Shown: piece after piece, positions 1 to 5,030 of the stretch
How positions within the stretch are numbered: the stretch's first letter is position 1
Layout of the letters: each line of letters begins with the position of its first letter
DNA from: Paracoccaceae bacterium
GTDB lineage: Bacteria; Pseudomonadota; Alphaproteobacteria; Rhodobacterales; Rhodobacteraceae
Length of the DNA: 5,030 bases
Reading direction: 5' to 3'
Assembly: GCA_003512825.1 (NCBI GenBank)
Contig: DOOI01000218.1
Location: forward strand, 1 to 5,030
The notes under the pieces: model-generated
Database searches by the model: none
What the model was told of the DNA's origin: nothing
Seen by the model: only the letters and a program-made list of their open reading frames with translations
Program-made: the position numbers and the translations under genes

Positions 1-133
1 CGGGAGGCGCTTCTTGGTAGAGCTCCGAGAGATCAGGCTCGCCTCGGCCCATCGTCTCGCATCCCGAAAGCCCAAAAGCTGCGACAAGCGCAAGCAGAGA
101 CGCGAGGGCGCGGGGGGGGGCGGAACGGTGCAT
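1..133 (-). CDS. Lipoprotein, N-terminal part (cut by window edge)
   Basis: Starts at the ATG at 133 to 131 and stays open to base 1, giving 44 codons of a longer protein. The N-terminus is a textbook lipoprotein signal: a short basic stretch (His2, Arg3, Arg8), a hydrophobic core at about residues 9-21 (ALASLLALVAAFG), and the lipobox LSGC with the acylated cysteine at residue 25. Residue +2 is Glu rather than Asp, which by the enterobacterial Lol rule points to the outer membrane; that rule is less certain in alphaproteobacteria. AAGAGG at 142-147 lies 8 bases before the ATG and supports the start. The visible mature part (ETMGRGEPDLSELYQEAPP) is polar and I do not recognise the family. It begins 32 bases after the stop of the OB-fold gene on the same strand, so the two may share a transcript. 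Codons 5-8 contain a run of nine C; a one-base change there would destroy the frame. The signal peptide call is firm; function is unknown. Confidence 0.8.
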   Translation of the reverse strand, partial: MHRSAPPRALASLLALVAAFGLSGCETMGRGEPDLSELYQEAPP

Positions 134-141
134 TGCTCGGG

Positions 142-147
142 CCTCTT
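142..147 (-). promoter_or_regulatory. Ribosome binding site of the lipoprotein gene
   Basis: AAGAGG on the minus strand, 8 bases upstream of the ATG at 133. It lies in the 32-base gap between the OB-fold gene and the lipoprotein gene and fixes the start of the latter. Confidence 0.6.
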
Positions 148-165
148 GAGGGCGTTTGGCAGAGC

Positions 166-570
166 CTATCCGATTGCGCGGCTTTGGGAAAGCGCAGGCT
201 TGGTTTGTGGTGCGGGGGCGCCGGGCGCATGTGGGGCGGTGTCGAGGAGGCGGTCGAGCATCGGCGAGATATCTTCGACGGTTTCAGCAATCACATGCGT
301 CACCCCACCCTCGCGCTGCAAACGCCCGGTGACCCGCAAAAGCCGTGCGGAAATGATGGCACGCCGCTGTGCCTCATAGAGTTTTTTCCAGACAATCACA
401 TTCACCACGCCGGTTTCATCCTCCAGCGTGAGAAAGATCACACCTTTGGCCGTGCCGGGCCGCTGACGCAAGATCACCAGCCCTGCCACAGTGATCCGTG
501 CCCCATTAGGGGGCCAATCAAGCTCGGCTGCTGGAAGGGCAGCAGGGGGGCGGGGCCAGGCGCGGTGCAT
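166..570 (-). CDS. Free-standing DnaE2/ImuC C-terminal-type OB-fold protein, SOS-associated
   Basis: A 134-residue protein. Residues about 25-103 match the C-terminal OB-fold (nucleic-acid binding) domain of the error-prone polymerase DnaE2 (ImuC). The signature stretch at residues 30-54 includes GLVILRQRPGTAKG followed by FLTLEDETG; NVIVW (57-61), RLLRVTGRLQREG (76-88) and HVIAETVEDISPML (92-105) follow in family order. DnaE2 is normally over 1000 residues; here the PHP, polymerase and helix-hairpin-helix parts are absent. This is not window truncation: an in-frame stop lies at 589-591 and fdxE begins on the other strand at 718. The residues after about 110 form a Pro/Ala-rich tail instead of the usual DnaE2 C-terminus. 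GAGG at 576-579 is 5 bases before the ATG, and a GTTC-N7-GTTC LexA box lies 29 bases upstream of the ATG. In intact systems DnaE2 works with ImuA and ImuB in translesion mutagenesis; none of these is visible here. It may be a single-stranded DNA or polymerase-partner binding protein, or a cassette remnant. Confidence 0.8.
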   Translation of the reverse strand: MHRAWPRPPAALPAAELDWPPNGARITVAGLVILRQRPGTAKGVIFLTLEDETGVVNVIVWKKLYEAQRRAIISARLLRVTGRLQREGGVTHVIAETVEDISPMLDRLLDTAPHAPGAPAPQTKPALSQSRAIG

Positions 571-575
571 GGGAA

Positions 576-579
576 CCTC
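576..579 (-). promoter_or_regulatory. Ribosome binding site of the OB-fold gene
   Basis: GAGG on the minus strand, 5 bases before the ATG at 570. It supports this ATG as a true start rather than an internal methionine of a decayed longer polymerase gene. Confidence 0.5.
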
Positions 580-598
580 AAAGAGGGACTATTTTTGA

Positions 599-613
599 GA
601 ACATTATAGGAAC
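599..613 (-). promoter_or_regulatory. LexA (SOS) box GTTC-N7-GTTC overlapping the promoter
   Basis: The minus strand reads GTTCCTATAATGTTC, an exact match to the direct-repeat GTTC-N7-GTTC operator of alphaproteobacterial LexA. It lies 28 bases upstream of the ATG of the DnaE2-type OB-fold gene. The 7-base spacer contains TATAAT (603-608), a perfect -10 hexamer, so bound LexA would block RNA polymerase directly. The -35 is weak: TTGCGA at 624-629 is the best candidate, with a short 15-base spacing. The predicted transcription start is around 596, leaving a leader of roughly 25 bases. The match to a DNA-repair-type gene makes chance unlikely. The box could also affect the divergent fdxE, whose start is about 105 bases away. 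Confidence 0.8.
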
Positions 614-1040
<427 letters not shown>

Positions 1041-1041
<1 letters not shown>

Positions 1042-1787
1042 TGGGCGCGCGCGCGCCGCGACAACTGTGGCGCGCGTTTTCGCCTATGGCGCGCGGCGCG
1101 ATTTTGGCGTTGAGCCTGTGGGGGCCGGGGCAGGGCGCTCTGGCTCAAACAATCACCGCTGCCGCCTATGCCGAGCCGACGGATCGCTATGATCACGCGG
1201 TCTTGGGGGATGCGCTGGAATGGGGGGCTTTGCGGCTTACGCTATCAGATGGGAGCGAGCGCCTCTATCGATTGCCAGAAGCCTTGGTGTTTGAAGATAT
1301 AGCGCCACGCTTGGCCGATGTGGATGGCGATGGTGCCCCAGAGGTGATCGTTGTGGAAACCGCGCTCGCAACAGGCGCGCGTCTGGCGGTTTGGGGGGCG
1401 GAAGGGCGACGCGCGGCAACGCCGCATATCGGCCAGACCCACCGCTGGCTGGCCCCTGTTGGAGCGGCGGATTTTGACGGCGATGGCAAGATCGAGATTG
1501 CCGTGGTGGACCGCCCACATCTGGCCCGTATCCTCACCCTTTGGCGCTATGAGGCCGGGTCGCTGCGATTGGCGGCTACGGCGTCTGGCTTTACCAATCA
1601 CCGCATTGGTTGGGATTATATCGCGGGGGGCGTGCGTCAATGCGCCGGAGCGCCTGAGATGATTGTCGCTGATCCCGATTGGCGGCGCATTCTGGCGGTG
1701 CGCTTTGATGGGGCGCAAGTCACTGCCAAAGATCTGGGCCGCTACAGCGCAGAGGCCATGCGCGCGGCAACGCTCTGCCGCGGTTAG
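1041..1787 (+). CDS. Exported FG-GAP/VCBS-repeat protein
   Basis: A 248-residue protein. The chosen ATG at 1041 overlaps the fdxE stop by one base and has GAGAAG 8 bases upstream; an internal Met16 (base 1086) would also give a neat signal peptide but lacks a ribosome binding site. The N-terminus is a Sec-type signal: basic residues Arg4, Arg7, Arg11 and Arg18, a hydrophobic core at about 19-28, and a likely cleavage after ALA (residue 35). The mature part has two Ca-binding loops of the FG-GAP/VCBS beta-propeller type, DVDGDGAPE at 93-101 and DFDGDGKIE at 144-152, each followed by a hydrophobic strand (VIVV, IAVV). Cys201 and Cys246 are the only cysteines of the mature protein and could form a disulfide. 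It is too short for a seven-bladed propeller unless the other blades are degenerate. Predicted periplasmic; function unknown. Its pairing with a cytoplasmic ferredoxin is not explained by sequence. Confidence 0.8.
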
Positions 1788-2371
1788 GCTTCGGCTTTTA
1801 GTTCTGCGATCAATTCCGCAATCGGGCGCATCCGCCTTTGGCGCTTGGGACCATAGCCTTTTCTAAGGGCCATCCCCAAAAATACCGCCAGCAGCCCCGG
1901 CATTGCATCGGTTGCAAAATCCAACAGCGACTGGGTTTGCAGCAAGGTGAGGATCGGCAGGCTAATCCCTGCCACCATCAACCCAAGCCCGCTGAAATGG
2001 ATCAGCCGGGCCAATCGCTCTGACAAGCCCTCTTCGATTTCTCGCGTCGGCTGTGCCGCCATCAAGGCTTCGAGTGTGGCGATGATCGCGGCGCGAAACG
2101 CCATGTCATCGGGGCCGCCCAAAAAGGCGCGCCGGGTCAAATGCTGGCGGATTTCGCGCCTATCTTCCTCCAGATGCAGCACCAGCATGCGGGTGATGCT
2201 TTGGCCGAGCCGCCGCGACTGCCAGCGGGCATGGGTAACGTTTTTCAAATCGGCCTGCCAAAGCGGGCTGCCCGCCTCTTTGACTTCGCTCAGCGAGGTG
2301 CCCGCAATTTGATAGCGGCGCGTGGCGCGCAGCGCGGCGGGTTTGACGGGGTAGACCCGTGCCCGGCTCAT
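1784..2371 (-). CDS. Conserved-type small membrane protein of unknown function
   Basis: A 195-residue protein whose family I do not recognise. The first 120 residues are soluble, charged and probably helical (for example HLEEDRREIRQHLTRRAF at 66-83). Two hydrophobic segments follow, at about 126-146 (FSGLGLMVAGISLPILTLLQ) and 151-169, separated by a short polar turn, so a helical hairpin in the inner membrane is likely. The C-terminus is strongly basic (KGYGPKRQRRMR, 171-182) and ends in an Ala/Glu/Lys helix; by the positive-inside rule the basic tail, and with two helices also the N-domain, would face the cytoplasm. The ATG overlaps the purD stop in an ATGA, and there is no clear ribosome binding site, so translation is probably coupled to purD. 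The TAA stop overlaps the TAG stop of the convergent FG-GAP gene. Being distal to purD does not by itself imply a purine role. Confidence 0.75.
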   Translation of the reverse strand: MSRARVYPVKPAALRATRRYQIAGTSLSEVKEAGSPLWQADLKNVTHARWQSRRLGQSITRMLVLHLEEDRREIRQHLTRRAFLGGPDDMAFRAAIIATLEALMAAQPTREIEEGLSERLARLIHFSGLGLMVAGISLPILTLLQTQSLLDFATDAMPGLLAVFLGMALRKGYGPKRQRRMRPIAELIAELKAEA

Positions 2372-3627
2372 AGGGCGCGCCAGCCGATGTCACGGCGGCA
2401 AAACCCCTCGGGCCAGTCGATGGCATCAACCATCGCATAGGCCCGGGCCTGCGCTTCCTTGAGGCTGGCCCCACGGGCCGTGACGTTGAGGACGCGCCCG
2501 CCATTGGCCAAAATCTTGCCGTCCTCTGCGCGGGTGCCTGCATGAAACACCATGTTTTGGCTATCTTCCGGCAGAGTGTCCAACCCACGTATGACTGTGC
2601 CCTTCTTTGGAGTGCCGGGGTAGCCTTCGGCAGCCATCACCACTGTCACCGCGTGATCGTCCGCCCAATTCACCTTTGCCTCTGCCAAGCGCCCTTCGGC
2701 ACAGGCATGGATCAGGTCAAACGCTTGCCCGCCAAGGCGCATCATCAGCACTTGGCACTCCGGGTCGCCGAAGCGAACATTGTATTCCACAAGGCGCGGC
2801 ATCCCGTCCTTGATCATCAGTCCGGCATATAGCACGCCCTGATAGGGCATGCCCCGCCGCGCCATTTCGCGCATGGTGGGTTTGACGATGTCGTCGAGCG
2901 CGCGGGTGGCAATCGCCTCCGACAGCACAGGCGCGGGGGAATAAGCGCCCATGCCGCCTGTGTTTGGACCAGTATCACCATCGCCAACGCGCTTGTGGTC
3001 CTGCGCTGTGCCGATGGCCAACACGGTCTCGCCATCGACCAAGAGGAAATAAGATGCCTCTTCGCCTTCCATGAATTCCTCGATCACCGCTTCGGCTCCG
3101 GCATCGCCAAATTCCGAGAACACGGTCTCGACACCCTCCAGCGCTTCCTCGAGTGTCATGGCGACGATGACACCCTTGCCTGCGGCCAACCCGTCGGCCT
3201 TGATCACAATCGGCGCGCCTTGGGTGCGGATGTAGTCCTTGGCGGCCTCTACTTCGGTGAAGCGGGCATAGGCGGCCGTCGGAGCATTGGCGGCGTCGCA
3301 GATTTCTTTCGTGAAAGCCTTGGAGGCTTCGAGGCGCGCGGCATCCTTGGAGGGGCCAAACACCAAAAGCCCTGCCTCGCGCAACCGATCAGCGACCCCT
3401 GCGGCCAAGGGCGCTTCAGGACCGACCAGAACAAAATCAATCGCATTCTCAAAACAGAACTCTGCCACGGCGCCGCCGTTGAGAATGTCGATATCGGCGC
3501 ATTCGGCAATGGCCGAAATCCCCGCATTGCCCGGCGCCACGATCAACTTATCGCATTTCGGATTTTGCAGCGTGGCCCATGCCAAGGCGTGTTCGCGCCC
3601 GCCGCTTCCTAGGATAAGGATGTTCAT
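2368..3627 (-). CDS. purD: Phosphoribosylamine-glycine ligase (GAR synthetase)
   Basis: A complete 419-residue PurD, close to the family's usual length. It joins glycine to 5-phosphoribosylamine using ATP, giving glycinamide ribonucleotide in de novo purine synthesis in the cytoplasm. Domains in order: an N-terminal Rossmann-like domain with GSGGREHAL (7-15) and VGPEAPL (67-73); an ATP-grasp domain from about 100 to 325 with IKADGLAAGKGV (141-152), EEFMEGEEAS (182-191), the hallmark GPNTGGMGAYSPAP (219-232), and the metal- and nucleotide-binding EYNVRFGDPE (280-289); and a C-terminal domain with AAEGYP (331-336) and NGGRVLNVTA (374-383). The start at 3627 is chosen because the family begins MNILILGSGGREHA and AGGAGA (3635-3640) lies 7 bases upstream; a longer frame from 3690 adds 21 non-homologous residues and runs across the likely promoter. 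The stop overlaps the ATG of the downstream membrane protein gene. No key residue appears missing. Confidence 0.97.
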   Translation of the reverse strand: MNILILGSGGREHALAWATLQNPKCDKLIVAPGNAGISAIAECADIDILNGGAVAEFCFENAIDFVLVGPEAPLAAGVADRLREAGLLVFGPSKDAARLEASKAFTKEICDAANAPTAAYARFTEVEAAKDYIRTQGAPIVIKADGLAAGKGVIVAMTLEEALEGVETVFSEFGDAGAEAVIEEFMEGEEASYFLLVDGETVLAIGTAQDHKRVGDGDTGPNTGGMGAYSPAPVLSEAIATRALDDIVKPTMREMARRGMPYQGVLYAGLMIKDGMPRLVEYNVRFGDPECQVLMMRLGGQAFDLIHACAEGRLAEAKVNWADDHAVTVVMAAEGYPGTPKKGTVIRGLDTLPEDSQNMVFHAGTRAEDGKILANGGRVLNVTARGASLKEAQARAYAMVDAIDWPEGFCRRDIGWRAL

Positions 3628-3661
3628 GGGCTCGTCTCCTGCTTGGCCTTGCTTGTTGGGG

Positions 3662-3690
3662 GTAATAAGGTTTGAACGAGTGAACGACAA
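3662..3690 (-). promoter_or_regulatory. Candidate sigma-70 promoter of purD
   Basis: On the minus strand TTGTCG (3685-3690) and TATTAC (3662-3667) are separated by 17 bases; each matches the consensus at four of six positions. A start at about 3655 would give a leader near 28 bases carrying the AGGAGA ribosome binding site. The 98-base gap to xseA is also the only place for an xseA promoter; TTGAAC at 3672-3677 is a possible plus-strand -35, but I see no good -10 for it. No PurR-like operator or riboswitch is evident. Confidence 0.4.
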
Positions 3691-3725
3691 GCGCGGCTGT
3701 GCCGTGCCGGGAAGGAAAGCGCCGA

Positions 3726-5030
3726 ATGGACCTGATCGACGACGACGCCCCGCGCAGCAATGCGCCCGAATTCTCCGTCAGCGAACTGTCCGGCGCGCTC
3801 AAACGGATGATTGAAGGCGAGTTTTCGCATGTACGGGTGCGGGCCGAGTTGAGCCGGATTTCTCGACCGGGCTCAGGGCATCTCTATGTTGACCTAAAAG
3901 ACGACCGCTCGGTCATTGGCGGGGTGATGTGGAAGGGCACGGTCTCCCGGTTGCAAATGCGCCCCGAGGAGGGGATGGAAGTGGTGGCCGTAGGCCGTCT
4001 GACCACCTTCCCCGGTCAATCGCGCTACCAGATGGTGATCGAAGATATGTCGCCTGCGGGGCTGGGTGCGCTGATGGCGATGCTGGAAAAGCGGCGCGCG
4101 ACATTGCAGGCCGAAGGGCTTTTTGCTGCTGAGCGCAAAAGGCCGCTGCCTTACCTTCCCGAGGTGATCGGGGTTGTCACGTCGCCGTCTGGTGCGGTGA
4201 TCCGGGATATCCTCCATCGCCTCTCAGACCGTTTCCCGCGCCAAGTGGTGGTCTGGCCTGTGGCGGTGCAAGGCAAGGATTGTGCGGCCCAAGTGGCGCG
4301 CGCCATCCAAGGGTTCAATGCCTTGCCAGCAGGCGGCCCGGTGCCGCGCCCGGATTTGCTGATCGTGGCACGAGGGGGCGGATCGGTCGAGGATTTGTGG
4401 GGCTTCAACGAAGAAATCGTGGTGCGCGCTGCCGCTGCGTCACAGATCCCGCTGATTTCGGCGGTGGGCCATGAAACCGACACCACGCTGATCGACTATG
4501 CCTCCGACAAACGGGCCCCGACGCCGACGGCGGCGGCGGAAATGGCGGTGCCTGTGCGCGCTGAATTGCTCGGCTGGACAGCAGACCAAGGCGCGCGCCT
4601 TGTGCGGGCGGCAACGGGGCATCTGGGCCAACGCGGGCAGCGCCTGCGTGATCTGGCACGTGCCTTGCCGCGCCCGGTCAGCTTGGTTGAAGGGCCGCGC
4701 CAACGCCTTGACGCCGCACAAGACCGTTTGCCGCGCGCCTTGACGGCAGGGGTCGAGCGACGCGGTGCGGCTTTGGCGCGCACCGCAGGCGGATTGCGCC
4801 CGGCAATGCTGCTTGGCCTGACCCGCGAGGCCCGGCAAAAATGGCAGGCAAGCGGGGTCCGACTGTTGTCTGCGCTTCAGCGCCTCACGATTTCCCGGCA
4901 AGAAATGCTGGCGCGCCGTGCTGACAGGCTTAATGCGGCGCCCCTGCGCGAGCGGCTCAAGCGCGAGGCGCGCGAAGTGATGCGCCTTTCAGCGCGGCTT
5001 GATGAGGCTTTCGCCCGGGCAACAGGGGCG
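3726..5030 (+). CDS. xseA: Exodeoxyribonuclease VII large subunit (cut by window edge)
   Basis: The first 435 codons of XseA, open to the end of the window. With several copies of the small subunit XseB it forms exonuclease VII, which degrades single-stranded DNA from either end to oligonucleotides during repair. An N-terminal OB-fold (about residues 15-110; EFSVSELSGALKRMIEG at 15-31) is followed by a linker and the catalytic domain: GVVTSPSGAVIRDI (149-162), VARGGGSVEDLWGFNEE (214-230) and SAVGHETDTTLIDYASDKRA (245-264), then PTPTAAAE. Asp161, Arg216, His249 and Asp252 are, by motif position, the residues equivalent to those shown to be essential in E. coli. From about residue 285 the protein is Arg/Ala/Leu-rich, as expected of the long coiled-coil arm. 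The ATG has AAGGA (3712-3716) 9 bases upstream. The gene is divergent from purD. Roughly the last tens of residues are probably missing, judging by typical family length. Confidence 0.97.
   Translation, partial: MDLIDDDAPRSNAPEFSVSELSGALKRMIEGEFSHVRVRAELSRISRPGSGHLYVDLKDDRSVIGGVMWKGTVSRLQMRPEEGMEVVAVGRLTTFPGQSRYQMVIEDMSPAGLGALMAMLEKRRATLQAEGLFAAERKRPLPYLPEVIGVVTSPSGAVIRDILHRLSDRFPRQVVVWPVAVQGKDCAAQVARAIQGFNALPAGGPVPRPDLLIVARGGGSVEDLWGFNEEIVVRAAAASQIPLISAVGHETDTTLIDYASDKRAPTPTAAAEMAVPVRAELLGWTADQGARLVRAATGHLGQRGQRLRDLARALPRPVSLVEGPRQRLDAAQDRLPRALTAGVERRGAALARTAGGLRPAMLLGLTREARQKWQASGVRLLSALQRLTISRQEMLARRADRLNAAPLRERLKREAREVMRLSARLDEAFARATGA

Noticed and set aside
33..290. Minus-strand 85-residue open frame
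   Set aside because: It overlaps the OB-fold gene and the lipoprotein in another frame, is rich in Pro/Arg/Ser without domain features, and is explained by GC-rich shadow coding.
133..609. Plus-strand 158-residue open frame antisense to the OB-fold gene
   Set aside because: No recognisable domain and no good ribosome binding site; the opposite frame has clear DnaE2 homology.
2995..3612. Plus-strand 205-residue open frame antisense to purD
   Set aside because: Long antisense frames are expected opposite GC-rich genes; purD on the other strand is unambiguous.
3674..3685. GAAC-N4-GAAC resembling an SOS box between purD and xseA
   Set aside because: The alphaproteobacterial LexA box needs a 7-base spacer; here it is 4, so it is not counted as an SOS site despite xseA being a DNA-repair gene.
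3628..3690. A 21-residue N-terminal extension of PurD from an ATG at 3690
   Set aside because: PurD proteins begin at MNILILGSGGREHA, the ATG at 3627 has AGGAGA 7 bases upstream, and the extension crosses the likely promoter.
4440..4901. Minus-strand 153-residue open frame antisense to xseA
   Set aside because: Cys/Arg/Gln-rich composition typical of a shadow frame; xseA is continuous on the plus strand.

Overview
This window looks like chromosome from an alphaproteobacterium of the Rhodobacterales (Rhodobacter/Roseobacter group). The evidence is the GC-rich sequence, a vertebrate-type [2Fe-2S] ferredoxin very close to what I remember of Rhodobacter capsulatus FdVI, an XseA of the Rhodobacterales type, and a GTTC-N7-GTTC LexA (SOS) box of the form used in alphaproteobacteria.

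Layout. The left end is on the minus strand. A 134-residue protein (570 to 166) consists almost entirely of the C-terminal OB-fold of the SOS mutagenesis polymerase DnaE2/ImuC, with no polymerase body attached. It has its own start codon, ribosome binding site and LexA box, the box containing a TATAAT. 32 bases downstream begins a lipoprotein gene with a clear lipobox, cut by the window edge. Transcribed in the opposite direction is a two-gene unit: fdxE, then an exported FG-GAP/VCBS-repeat protein whose ATG shares a base with the fdxE stop codon. A minus-strand pair meets it tail to tail: purD (purine biosynthesis) followed by a small two-helix membrane protein, joined by an ATGA overlap. The stop codons of the FG-GAP gene and the membrane protein gene overlap in the four bases TTAG. 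Finally xseA (exonuclease VII large subunit) diverges from purD across a 98-base intergenic region and runs off the right end.

How the genes relate. purD and xseA are ordinary housekeeping genes. fdxE supplies an electron carrier; why it is coupled to a periplasmic FG-GAP protein is unknown. The part most worth attention is the left end: a free-standing DnaE2-type OB domain under apparent SOS control, possibly co-transcribed with a lipoprotein. It may be a remnant of an imuA-imuB-dnaE2 cassette that kept its SOS promoter, or a repurposed small DNA-damage protein. The sequence favours an expressed gene over random decay, but comparison with relatives is needed to decide. No RNA genes, insertion sequences, CRISPR arrays or convincing intrinsic terminators were found.
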